In this document: piece by piece, positions 21,700 to 28,831 of the stretch
How the letters are laid out: each line of letters opens with the position of its first letter
How positions within the stretch are numbered: the first letter of the stretch is position 1
Origin: CAZNJQ01 sp964573545
Lineage (GTDB): Bacteria; Patescibacteriota; Minisyncoccia; Phycocordibacterales; UBA2135
Reading direction: 5' to 3'
DNA: 42,563 nt
NCBI GenBank assembly: GCA_964573545.1
Contig: CAZNJQ010000004.1
Span: forward strand, 1 to 42,563
The notes under the pieces: model-generated
Databases searched by the model: none
Told to the model about the DNA's origin: nothing
Seen by the model: the letters and a program-made list of their open reading frames with translations, nothing else
Program-made: the position numbers and the translations under genes

Positions 21700-21915
21700 A
21701 TTATTATTATTATGACTCTGTGGATATGTGTATAAAACAGACTTTCTTTTATTTAGTAATCGGAATATAGCAGGTAGTGTTTGCGTAAGTTGTTGAAAAT
21801 TTTTTTAAAACTGTGTGCACAACGCAACGTATTTTTTATGACACTATTTTATGCACAGCCCGAGTATACTTTATTCGCATGTTTTCAGACCATATCCGGA
21901 ATGTTATTCACATGA
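21700..21915. other. Putative replication origin (oriC) with DnaA boxes
   Basis: The dnaA-dnaN intergenic region holds five DnaA-box-like 9-mers. Perfect TTATNCACA occurs at 21727-21735 (minus strand), 21849-21857 and 21904-21912. One-mismatch copies are at 21719-21727 and 21824-21832 (both minus). AT-rich tracts lie between and beside them: an ATT trinucleotide run at 21697-21713 and AAAATTTTTTTAAAA at about 21806-21820 could be the unwinding element. The position next to dnaN and downstream of dnaA is the classical one. The nearest genes point leftward on both sides, so strand asymmetry around it cannot be judged from this window alone. Confidence 0.7.
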
Positions 21916-21923
21916 CGTGTGGA

Positions 21924-23282
21924 TTAAAACATTAACCGAATGCGCTCAACCTCTTGCGACAAAACGGTGTCCGTTTTAACGGCACCTTTTATTTTTTCAC
22001 ATGAGTGGATAACGGTTGTATGGTCACGCCCCCCCAGTTTTTGACCGATTGTCGGGAAAGAGATGTTAAAATCCTCCCGCAAAAGAAACATGATAATTTG
22101 GCGCGGCTTCACGATCTCTTTCCGCCGCGTTTTCTCATAAATATGACCGCGCTCGATATTGTAAAAATCGCAGACGATCTTTACAACATCATCGACAGAG
22201 AGAGATTTTTTGGGTCGCTCGTTGTGTTTCAAGAGTGATTTTACCTCTGCAAGCGTTAAATCCCTGCTTTTTATCTGGGATTGGCATACCAGCATATTAA
22301 AGACCCCCTCAAGCTCCCGGATGCTGTTGCCGCCCATCCCGGAAACGAACTCAATGACCTCATCCGGCAAGACAAAGCTGTTCTGCCGCGCCTTTGTTTG
22401 GATTATGACGACCTTTGATTCAAAATCAGGCTCGCTGATGTCGACAGTAAGTCCTGCGCCGAACCGAGAGCGCAGCCGTTCCTCCGTGCTTGGAATGAGA
22501 TTCCAGTGTTTATCTGAAGAAAACACCAGCTGCTTATTTTTATCGAAAAGACTGTTGAATAAATGGAACAACTCGTCCTGCGTGCTCTCTTTGCCGGCAA
22601 GGTATTGGACGTCATCCATGATCAAAACATCATATTGCCGGTATTTCTCCTTAAATGCCCCGATTTTATTGAGCTGAACGGAGTTTATGAAATCGAGATA
22701 AAACTTTTCTGCCGTAACATAATATATTTTCTTCGCCTGATTCTCGTTTTTTATATGGTTGCCAAGCGCCTGGATAAGGTGTGTCTTTCCCACCCCCGTT
22801 TTCCCGTAGATGAAAAGCGGATTATATGCCATTCCCGGCTTTTTAAGAACCGTTTGCGTTGCCGCATGGGCCATTTCATTGAATGGGCCGACGACAAAAG
22901 AACCGAAAGTATAGCGCGGGTTTAAGCAATCTTCTTTATTAACGTACAAATCCTCAAGCGGCAGCTCTGGCGCATGGGGATGGGCCAGTTCTCTTGAGGG
23001 CACGCGTTCCTCAACTGTTTTTTGTGTAATTTTAGTGACTACGTACTCGACATTTCGGACGCTTTCGGAAGAGTTTCTTAGGGATTTTAGGATCGATTTG
23101 TGGTATTTATTGTGGAGCCACTCCTTTACGAACCCATTAGGGACCCCTAAATACACAATACCGTCTTCTTGCCTTACGATGTGTGTGTTTTTGAACCAGG
23201 TGCTGAAATTTGCCTTGGATATACTCATTTCAACATCGGTAAGGACGCTGTTCCAAAGCTCTTTATTGTCCATGGTCATCAT
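21924..23282 (-). CDS. dnaA: Chromosomal replication initiator protein DnaA
   Basis: DnaA binds DnaA boxes and opens the origin. 452 residues. Domain I (1-85) carries LWNSVLTDVEMSISKANFST, then a short linker, and the AAA+ domain III has YNPLFIYGKTGVGKTHLIQA (Walker A 160-167), VLIMDDVQYLAGK (Walker B) and LRSRFGAGL (sensor II region). Domain IV has the DNA-binding signature GGRDHTTVIHSCEKI near 420-435. Three ATG codons open the frame (residues 1, 2 and 4); MDNKELW (start at 23273) is an equally likely beginning. On the minus strand TATAAT (23358-23353) may be the promoter, giving a leader of about 65 nt. The gene is divergent from rpmH, the classical arrangement. Confidence 0.97.
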   Translation of the reverse strand: MMTMDNKELWNSVLTDVEMSISKANFSTWFKNTHIVRQEDGIVYLGVPNGFVKEWLHNKYHKSILKSLRNSSESVRNVEYVVTKITQKTVEERVPSRELAHPHAPELPLEDLYVNKEDCLNPRYTFGSFVVGPFNEMAHAATQTVLKKPGMAYNPLFIYGKTGVGKTHLIQALGNHIKNENQAKKIYYVTAEKFYLDFINSVQLNKIGAFKEKYRQYDVLIMDDVQYLAGKESTQDELFHLFNSLFDKNKQLVFSSDKHWNLIPSTEERLRSRFGAGLTVDISEPDFESKVVIIQTKARQNSFVLPDEVIEFVSGMGGNSIRELEGVFNMLVCQSQIKSRDLTLAEVKSLLKHNERPKKSLSVDDVVKIVCDFYNIERGHIYEKTRRKEIVKPRQIIMFLLREDFNISFPTIGQKLGGRDHTTVIHSCEKIKGAVKTDTVLSQEVERIRLMF

Positions 23283-23352
23283 ATGAGGAGTTAGAGAGGT
23301 GGTTGTGAGTAAGTTCGGCGAGCGAGTTTAAAAGTTACGTATTTACTCAACC

Positions 23353-23358
23353 ATTATA
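23353..23358 (-). promoter_or_regulatory. Possible -10 of dnaA
   Basis: TATAAT on the minus strand about 71 nt before the dnaA ATG. The -35 region is weak (GTTCTC at 17 nt). The 309-nt stretch 23283-23591 contains this, the rpmH promoter and no gene. Confidence 0.4.
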
Positions 23359-23508
23359 TATCACTTTTTTTCACAGAGAACTTGTTATTTGTACGGGAAT
23401 GTGTTGGTAATGTGTGGACAGTGGTGAAAAAAGACTCTTGACTTCCTTTTTATTTTTTACTGGCTTTATCGTCCCGAGCCGGCGATGTCGTGGTCGCAAG
23501 CGTGCCGC

Positions 23509-23537
23509 TTCACATTTTGCGTTCAATGCGGTATACT
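23509..23537 (+). promoter_or_regulatory. Promoter of the rpmH-rnpA-yidD operon
   Basis: TTCACA (23509-23514), a 17-nt spacer and TATACT (23532-23537). The start would be near 23544, leaving a leader of about 48 nt before rpmH. Confidence 0.6.
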
Positions 23538-23591
23538 CTTTTTTATATTTCGCGAACGCAATATCTTGTGTAGCGTGTATTGATAAAAATT

Positions 23592-23726
23592 ATGTCAAAA
23601 ACGTACAATCCAAAAAAGAAAAAACGCATGCGAACCCACGGGTTTTTAGTGCGCCAGCGGACGCCGACGGGGCGGAGAGTCCTTCGCGCGCGGCGCAGAA
23701 AAGGGCGGAAGAAGCTATCTGTCTAA
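23592..23726 (+). CDS. rpmH: 50S ribosomal protein L34 (bL34)
   Basis: bL34 is a tiny basic protein of the large subunit that contacts 23S rRNA. The frame encodes 44 residues, MSKTYNPKKKKRMRTHGFLV followed by RQRTPTGRRVLRARRRKGRK and KLSV. This matches the invariant bL34 plan (TYxPxxxKRxRxHGFxxRxxTxxGRxVLxxRRxKGRxxLxV). It is the first gene of the conserved rpmH-rnpA-yidD-yidC-jag cluster and is divergent from dnaA, as in most bacteria. Nothing is missing or truncated. Confidence 0.97.
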   Translation: MSKTYNPKKKKRMRTHGFLVRQRTPTGRRVLRARRRKGRKKLSV

Positions 23727-23751
23727 GTATTGCTCTGCCCGTCGGCGAACC

Positions 23752-24096
23752 ATGCTTCCCAAAGAGAAAAGAATAAAGACACGGGCGTTCCGTGAAATTT
23801 TTTCACACGGACAAGTATTTCACTCTCCGCTTTTCACGCTCAGGGTTTTTTTTGACGAGAAAAACATTTCTCCTGCGAGATTTTCTTTCGTTGTGTCGCG
23901 GAAAGTGGGGCGCACCGCCCCTCTCCGCAATCTTTTGCGACGTCGCGGATATGCCGCTGTTCAAAAATTTCTGCACGGTGCCCGCCAAGGGTTCTCGTGC
24001 GTTTTTTTCTTTAAAAAAGACGCAGTGCGTGTTCCGTATGCGGATATAGAAAAAACAGTCGGCGCTCTCTTGAAAAGAGCGCGCGTCATTTCATGA
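23752..24096 (+). CDS. rnpA: Ribonuclease P protein component
   Basis: RnpA assists the RNase P RNA in trimming tRNA 5' leaders. 114 residues, normal length and strongly basic. Family features: MLPKEKRIKTRAFREIFSHG at the start, ARFSFVVSRKVGRTAPLRNL in the middle with the basic RNLLRRRGYAAV helix, which stands for the usual RNRxKR motif, and the C-terminal ADIEKTVGALLKRARVI. The canonical second Arg of RNR is Leu here, a mild deviation. It lies 25 nt after rpmH, and its last 4 bases (ATGA) overlap the yidD start, so translation is probably coupled. Confidence 0.94.
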   Translation: MLPKEKRIKTRAFREIFSHGQVFHSPLFTLRVFFDEKNISPARFSFVVSRKVGRTAPLRNLLRRRGYAAVQKFLHGARQGFSCVFFFKKDAVRVPYADIEKTVGALLKRARVIS

Positions 24097-24344
24097 GCGC
24101 GCAAAAGATATCATTATCCGCTCGTGCGGCGATACGCATGATCCAGGTGTATAAAAGATTTTTCTCGCCGGATTCTGGCGCATATGCGCGGCCGTATCGC
24201 CGCGTATGCGTATTTTATCCGACATGCTCGGAATACGCTGTTTTGGCGCTTGAAAAGTATGGCTTTTTAAAGGGCTTCGGGAAATCGCTTGTGCGCATCC
24301 TAAAATGTCATCCATGGCAAAGGGAACATATTGACATTCCATAG
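24093..24344 (+). CDS. yidD: Membrane protein insertion efficiency factor YidD
   Basis: YidD is a small membrane-associated protein that helps YidC-dependent insertion. 83 residues with the family core: VYKRFFSPDSGAYARPYRRV, CVFYPTCSEYAVLALEKYG, and GFGKSLVRILKCHPW. The conserved cysteines of YPTCSEY and KCHPW are present. The N-terminal helix (SARAAIRMIQVYKRF) is amphipathic. It starts inside the rnpA stop (ATGA overlap). In most genomes yidC follows directly. Here a 309-residue unknown gene comes between. Confidence 0.95.
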   Translation: MSAQKISLSARAAIRMIQVYKRFFSPDSGAYARPYRRVCVFYPTCSEYAVLALEKYGFLKGFGKSLVRILKCHPWQREHIDIP

Positions 24345-24416
24345 ATTTATATGTATAATTTCTGTGAACCTAAGTGAACGCGTTCCCCCCTGTTTTCTTT
24401 AAGATTTAAGAGCGAG

Positions 24417-24422
24417 TATAAT
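24417..24422 (+). promoter_or_regulatory. -10 element of the 309-aa gene
   Basis: A perfect TATAAT ends exactly 7 nt before the ATG at 24430, with only A and T between. It is the best example of the leaderless arrangement and shows that this gene can be transcribed apart from yidD. Confidence 0.65.
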
Positions 24423-24429
24423 AAAAAAT

Positions 24430-25359
24430 ATGGGCATTGAAGGATTTTCATCACGTTTCCAGAATAAAAAAGAAAAACCGCCTCAAAATGAAGGCGAATT
24501 GATTCAGCAGGTGTGGGAAAATGATGAGCAAGTCGGAGAACAAATTGAATTAGCTGAGTCGCTTGATGGAGACCCGCGATTTATAGGGATTAAGGAAGAA
24601 AAAATTGCCACCTGGGAGAATTTATACGGCTCTCGTTATGACAACACCGGGATACTGAAAAGTGAGTTCCAGGATTTTGTGTTCGGAGATCCTGCCCGAA
24701 ACAAGTTGTCTCTCAGGGATTCTGCGCGGAAGAAGTTTGCGGAAAGATTTCCTGAAATCGCGCGAAAATATATGGAAAAAGAACAAAAATTAGAAGAAGT
24801 AGGTAAAAGAGAAAAACCGCAAGAAGAAACAGGCGAGTCGCCGGAACAGGGGCCTTCCGTTGCAGAACCGGAACAACAGGCTGCGAATTCTGATAAAGCT
24901 CGCGAAGGAATGAGCCAAGAACGGCGCGTGACTCCCGAAAAGGAGCGGGAACAGCGGGAGCGTATTCAAGAAGCAATGAAAAACACAAAACGCGCCGTCC
25001 TGCGTTTTGCGGAGATATATAGAGGTGGGGAAGAATTTAACATCATATATTTGGAAGCTCACAGGTTACCCAATACTATTTTTTTGGATTCTTCAAGTTT
25101 TAAGAATGTAGCCTTTCGCCTTAACGCCGTACGCGACGCTCTTGAGTTGTGCTTGCTTGGAAAACTCCCTCATATAAATATCGGCCCAGACGAGAAATTG
25201 CCGGAGGCCCTCAGCGCACTAGAAGACATAAGCGCGAGTGGAGAGAACCTACGGTCTTTGTTGGCGAAAAGCAACGAACCGGAAGCGGAAAATGCACGGG
25301 CGGCGGCGGAGCTTTTTAAAAATGCCGTAGACAATATGCGGCGCACAGTAGAGAAGTGA
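24430..25359 (+). CDS. Highly charged protein of unknown function between yidD and yidC
   Basis: I do not recognise it. The 309 residues have no signal peptide and no membrane span. An N-terminal charged region (1-100), rich in Gln, Glu and Lys, is followed by a low-complexity stretch (about 118-185) dominated by Glu, Lys, Gln and Pro, including KEREQRERIQEAMKNTKR, probably coiled coil or disordered. A more ordered C-terminal part (about 185-309) contains AVLRFAEIYRGGEEFNIIYL, LPNTIFLDSSSFKNVAFRL and RDALELCLLGKLPHINIGPD, then a helical end (AAELFKNAVDNMRRTVEK). It has its own -10 element. Its position inside a cluster for RNase P and membrane insertion hints at a link to translation or membrane insertion, but this is inference. 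Confidence 0.6.
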   Translation: MGIEGFSSRFQNKKEKPPQNEGELIQQVWENDEQVGEQIELAESLDGDPRFIGIKEEKIATWENLYGSRYDNTGILKSEFQDFVFGDPARNKLSLRDSARKKFAERFPEIARKYMEKEQKLEEVGKREKPQEETGESPEQGPSVAEPEQQAANSDKAREGMSQERRVTPEKEREQRERIQEAMKNTKRAVLRFAEIYRGGEEFNIIYLEAHRLPNTIFLDSSSFKNVAFRLNAVRDALELCLLGKLPHINIGPDEKLPEALSALEDISASGENLRSLLAKSNEPEAENARAAAELFKNAVDNMRRTVEK

Positions 25360-25397
25360 AAATAATCTTCAACCAAAGTTGATTCTACTGGGATAAT

Positions 25398-25413
25398 CCC
25401 GTACAATTACGGG
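25398..25413 (+). promoter_or_regulatory. yidC promoter inside a palindrome
   Basis: TACAAT (25402-25407) ends exactly 7 nt before the yidC ATG at 25415. It is enclosed by an inverted repeat CCCGT (25398-25402) and ACGGG (25409-25413), which could be an operator or a hairpin at the very 5' end of the transcript. Confidence 0.45.
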
Positions 25414-25414
25414 A

Positions 25415-26152
25415 ATGATTGCCGGTATTTTCAACACTTTTATCTACGAACCCCTCTACAATGGGTTGGTTTTTTTAATTTCGGTAGTCCCGTTCGGTGA
25501 CATTGGCCTTGCGGTTATCCTCCTGACACTCATTGTTAAATTTATTTTATTTCCGTTCGCCCATAAGGGGACGACGACGCAAGCCCGCATGAAACTAATC
25601 GAACCGGAAATCGGTGAGATCAAAAGACGATACGAGAAAGATAAACAAGAACAGGCAAAGAAAGTGATGGAATTGTATCAAAAGCACGGGTTGAATCCAT
25701 TTTCCGGATGCCTCCTTTTCCTGATACAGATCCCGGTTATTATCGCGCTCTATTGGGTGTTCTGGAAGGGTCTCGCTGGCGGCGTTATTGATGCGAGCCA
25801 ATTGTATTCTTTTATTCCTGTCCCGGAAAATATCCACTTTAATTTTCTCGGTTTTATTGACATAACGGGCAAAAGTTATTTCCTTGCCGCGCTTGCGGGT
25901 GTGTCGCAATATTTTCAGCTTCACCTCTCGCTTCCCTCCGTCGATACGTCACAAAAAGTTTCTTCGTTTAAAGACGAGTTTACCCGCAACCTCACGTTCC
26001 AAATGAGATACGTGTTTCCGATCTTCGTGTTCTTTATATCTTTTTCAATATCATCAGCTGTCGCGTTGTATTGGGTTACCTCAAACGCGTTCTCGATCGC
26101 GCACGAGTTTTTTGTAAAGCGGAAAGCATCTGAAATCACAAAAACCGCATAA
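25415..26152 (+). CDS. yidC: Membrane protein insertase YidC (short, Oxa1-like form)
   Basis: YidC inserts proteins into the cytoplasmic membrane. 245 residues without the large periplasmic P1 domain and without a lipobox, as in Gram-positive-type YidC. Five spans are visible: FLISVVPFGDIGLAVILLTL with IVKFILFPF, then SGCLLFLIQIPVIIALYWVF, YFLAALAGVSQYFQL, YVFPIFVFFISFSI and SSAVALYWVTSNAF. The cytoplasmic hairpin between the first two holds MKLIEPEIGEIKRRYEKDKQ. The groove arginine that contacts substrates in other YidC proteins is Lys here (LIVKFILFPF). A -10 TACAAT lies 7 nt upstream. jag follows after about 110 nt. Confidence 0.95.
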   Translation: MIAGIFNTFIYEPLYNGLVFLISVVPFGDIGLAVILLTLIVKFILFPFAHKGTTTQARMKLIEPEIGEIKRRYEKDKQEQAKKVMELYQKHGLNPFSGCLLFLIQIPVIIALYWVFWKGLAGGVIDASQLYSFIPVPENIHFNFLGFIDITGKSYFLAALAGVSQYFQLHLSLPSVDTSQKVSSFKDEFTRNLTFQMRYVFPIFVFFISFSISSAVALYWVTSNAFSIAHEFFVKRKASEITKTA

Positions 26153-26180
26153 GTTCTAGTGTAAAGGCGCGCGAACGGAC

Positions 26181-26200
26181 GGGACCCCGTCAGGCGGGGC
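26181..26200. repeat. GC palindrome, REP-like
   Basis: CCCCG (26185-26189), loop TCAGG, CGGGG (26195-26199), with GGGA before and C after, between yidC and jag. There is no T tract directly after it, so it is not a standard terminator. It resembles a dispersed palindromic element. A degenerate short-repeat stretch (TTGTAAGTTGTAGATTGTA, about 26223-26241) follows just before jag. Confidence 0.45.
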
Positions 26201-26263
26201 AAGGCTTGTGCTTTTTTGTTTCCTGTTGTAAGTTGTAGATTGTACGGCAAGAAAAAAATTTCC

Positions 26264-26749
26264 ATGGAAACCGCACTTATTAAAGACATCATAGAAGGTA
26301 TTCTGGGGCGGCTTTCGGTTCCGGCAGAATATGGAGGCATCTCCGAGATACACGGCGGAGAAATTCTTAAGTTTTCCGTGAAGACGACGGAGCCAAATAT
26401 GTTTATCGGTGACGACGCGCGGGTTCTAATGGCGCTCAATCACCTGGTCAAGAAGATATTCGAGGCTGAGGCCGAGCGGAAAAATCTCAAGGCGATAAAT
26501 TTTATCGTTGATATTAACGATTTTCAAGAGAAAAAGATCGAAGACATCAAAAATAAAGCGCGCATGATGGCGGAACGCGCCCGGTTTTTTAAAAACGACG
26601 TCGAGCTTCCCGCCATGAACCCGTACGAGCGCATGATCGTGCATTCATTTTTTACCAATACGGAAGATATAGACACGGAGTCCGTGGGTACTGGCTTAAA
26701 CAGGCGCGTCATTTTACGCTTTAGGGAGAAGAAGGATGAAGGATTCTAG
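26264..26749 (+). CDS. jag: Jag/KhpB-type RNA-binding protein (KH and R3H domains)
   Basis: Jag (KhpB, EloR) binds RNA and influences cell elongation in Gram-positive bacteria, and is usually encoded next to yidC. About 161 residues, short for the family because the N-terminal Jag_N domain is missing. The KH-like part (about 40-90) includes FIGDDARVLMALNHLVKKIF, matching the KH-II loop and helix, and FIVDINDFQEKK. The R3H domain (about 95-161) has KARMMAERARFF and PAMNPYERMIVHSFF with the Arg-x3-His motif ERMIVH. I start at 26264 (METALIKDII), where homology begins, rather than 16 codons earlier, where the frame runs through a degenerate repeat. A terminator overlaps its stop codon. Confidence 0.9.
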   Translation: METALIKDIIEGILGRLSVPAEYGGISEIHGGEILKFSVKTTEPNMFIGDDARVLMALNHLVKKIFEAEAERKNLKAINFIVDINDFQEKKIEDIKNKARMMAERARFFKNDVELPAMNPYERMIVHSFFTNTEDIDTESVGTGLNRRVILRFREKKDEGF

Positions 26750-26782
26750 GCGCACTCAATAGTGGGTGCCGTTTTATTTTTT
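26749..26782 (+). terminator. Terminator of the yidC-jag unit
   Basis: GGCGCACT (26749-26756), loop CAAT, AGTGGGTGCC (26761-26770) with a bulged G, followed by GTTTTATTTTTT. It begins at the last base of the jag stop and reaches into the 3' end of the convergent 406-aa gene. Confidence 0.75.
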
Positions 26783-27994
26783 GAGCTCAACACTCCAGAG
26801 CGTGGAGTCATTTTTGTTCGTAAATAGAAGGCTGGTGCCGTCGCTCTGTATCATAAGTCCGGTGGCGTCAAAACCACCGTCTTGAGAGCTCTCTCCGTTC
26901 ACAACGATATCTACGGCGCCGGTGTCGGCATCAATTTTCCAGATATCATCGGAAAAAGATACTACGCCCTGATACCAGTCATCGGGATATAATGCCTCTG
27001 GGATTTCTCGCGGGGCGCCGCAATATACGGTGCGTTCTTTCCAGGCGCATTTTTCGGGCAGTGTCACGACAGGGAAGAAAAATGCCGTTTTGTTTTTAAT
27101 GTCGTAGAGGTATGTTTTAAAATCCGTTTCAGTGCTTCTTGAGAAAAGCACGTTTTTTTTGTCCGGAGAAAGCAATGCGGTGAGACCGCGGATATTCCCG
27201 AGGATTTTTTGCAGAGACCCGTCTTTACTGTTGAGGAGGTGTATAAATCCTTCTGATGCATATGACGGCTTTGTCGCGACCGCGATTAACGTCGCATCCG
27301 CCCACCGGGCTTCCCATTCTGCCACCGGAGAATTGAATATTTGTTTTTTGCTCTTTCCATCAACCGAAACAACGGTCCCCACCGCCGCTCCTCCGACGCC
27401 ACCGAGATAAAAGATCCGTCCGTCACCCGCCACTGCCGCGTGCTGCACATTGTCGGGGAGCGCTGTTCCTTGCAGTGTAGCACTACCCGCATTTGTTCCA
27501 ACACTCACAACCTCGCGGACGCTTTTAATTGCTCCATTCGGATTTAAGTAGCGGACCACTGAAATGTCGCCGTTCTTTCCCCAGAGCGCCTCATATATAC
27601 CCGGCAGTGTTCTGTTTGAAATTCGTGCGGTGTTCTCGGTGTCCCCGATTTCATATATGTGTCCTGTTGCCCGTTCCATATATCGGACGAAGGTTTTATT
27701 GTCCCGGGCGACAAAGGTTTTTCCCGCGATAGCGGTCTTTGTGAGTTGCCGAACCGCTGATCTCGGCGTCTCCCGTACGGGGAGCGGCGTTTCTTGCTGA
27801 ACATTTTCTTGCGGGAACGACAGCTCTCCGCCGCGGCTCACGAGTTCTCCGCCCTCACCGAAGGGAGATGGCGTCGGCTGTGTAATCGTCTCCTCTGCCG
27901 GTCCGGTCTGTAAAAAGAAAAATGTTCCGGCAAGTATTCCGATGCCGAGGACAACGAAGGTAGCAACGGTTATTATGAGGGTTTTTTGCGGCAT
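26774..27994 (-). CDS. Membrane-anchored beta-propeller-like protein, end of the secretion cluster
   Basis: 406 residues. One N-terminal span (LIITVATFVVLGIGILAGTF, about 5-25) anchors the protein. A Pro/Gly/Glu-rich linker (about 32-85) leads to an external domain with repeated beta-strand units of about 45-50 residues: KTFVRYMERATGHIYEIGD, AVAGDGRIFYLGGVGG, WADATLIAVATKPSYASEGF, LLSPDKKNVLFSRSTETDFK and WKIDADTGAVDIVV. Such units are typical of WD40/TolB-type propellers, but no exact motif fixes the type. No enzyme motif is visible. It is the last gene of a ten-gene minus-strand array that starts at 38584 and shares no promoter that I can identify with confidence. Its role is unknown; an accessory envelope component is plausible. 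Confidence 0.6.
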   Translation of the reverse strand: MPQKTLIITVATFVVLGIGILAGTFFFLQTGPAEETITQPTPSPFGEGGELVSRGGELSFPQENVQQETPLPVRETPRSAVRQLTKTAIAGKTFVARDNKTFVRYMERATGHIYEIGDTENTARISNRTLPGIYEALWGKNGDISVVRYLNPNGAIKSVREVVSVGTNAGSATLQGTALPDNVQHAAVAGDGRIFYLGGVGGAAVGTVVSVDGKSKKQIFNSPVAEWEARWADATLIAVATKPSYASEGFIHLLNSKDGSLQKILGNIRGLTALLSPDKKNVLFSRSTETDFKTYLYDIKNKTAFFFPVVTLPEKCAWKERTVYCGAPREIPEALYPDDWYQGVVSFSDDIWKIDADTGAVDIVVNGESSQDGGFDATGLMIQSDGTSLLFTNKNDSTLWSVELKK

Positions 27995-28022
27995 AGCAAT
28001 ATCTATTAGTAGTAGTAACTAT

Positions 28023-28826
28023 TTAGAAGTTTTCCAAGAAACCCGCGCCGCTTTCTTCAGATGTTCCTATTTGTGTATCGGTGCACGTAAGAGTGTCGAA
28101 ACTTCGCACAAGTTCGAAATTAGCTCCATATTGGCTACACCTCGCTGTTGCGGCACCAATGGCTTTATCGCTCAGGTCTTTTGTTAATCCAGTCGTTTGC
28201 GTCAGCTCAAATCGCTCCCCGCTCTCAAATTCGGGGCTATCTTTTGAGAACACCTTCATTTTTCCCGACGCTTGTCCTTGCTCCGTTCTTAAATACGTGG
28301 TGTCGCCCTCGGCTTCTGTCGCTTTTTCTATCTGCCTTTCGACGATGTTCGATGGCGGCGGAGCGCTTACTTCCTTTTTGATATTCAGGGGATTTATCAT
28401 CCCGAAATTGAGCCGCACCAGCTCTGGATTTATCGTGTTTAGAATAATCCATGAAGCGATAGCGAGAAGAAGCCCCCACACCGCAGCTTGCATCTTCTTA
28501 ACCCCGGCTTCTTTGCTCGTGAATGCCTCACTCCCCAGATATTCAGCGCCCCCGATTACTATCATAAGGACCGACAAGATGCCGGCGAGTCCGATGGTGA
28601 GTTGGATTATGCGGTTGAAATATGTTCCGGGGTCCGGTGCGCCCGAAACACCGGGAAGCGGGGCAAGCGGCGTGTATGATGCAGGCGCTTTCGGCGCACT
28701 GGAGCCGGAGTAACTGGGGGTGAGAGGGACAGTCGTCTGTTGGGCGGAAATAAGTGCGGGGAATATAAAAATAATTCCCAGCGCAATGCACACGACATGT
28801 ATGTAATTCTTTTTTATATAACGCAT
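28023..28826 (-). CDS. VirB2/TrbC-like pilin-type membrane protein
   Basis: 267 residues. A signal peptide (YIHVVCIALGIIFIFPALIS, cleavage near AQQ at 28-30) is followed by a Pro/Ser-rich stretch. Then come two spans of the VirB2/TrbC type: IIQLTIGLAGILSVLMIVIGG (about 73-93) and AAVWGLLLAIASWIILNTI (about 113-131), separated by a short loop rich in Lys (SKEAGVKKMQ). This signal plus two-helix plan is that of conjugative pilin precursors. The C-terminal 130 residues are an additional soluble domain with two Cys (RCSQYG and LTCTDTQ), so the protein is longer than typical VirB2 (about 120). GATTAT lies 7 nt before the ATG, and the start is 5 nt after the previous stop. Confidence 0.7.
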   Translation of the reverse strand: MRYIKKNYIHVVCIALGIIFIFPALISAQQTTVPLTPSYSGSSAPKAPASYTPLAPLPGVSGAPDPGTYFNRIIQLTIGLAGILSVLMIVIGGAEYLGSEAFTSKEAGVKKMQAAVWGLLLAIASWIILNTINPELVRLNFGMINPLNIKKEVSAPPPSNIVERQIEKATEAEGDTTYLRTEQGQASGKMKVFSKDSPEFESGERFELTQTTGLTKDLSDKAIGAATARCSQYGANFELVRSFDTLTCTDTQIGTSEESGAGFLENF

Positions 28827-28831
28827 GGTGT

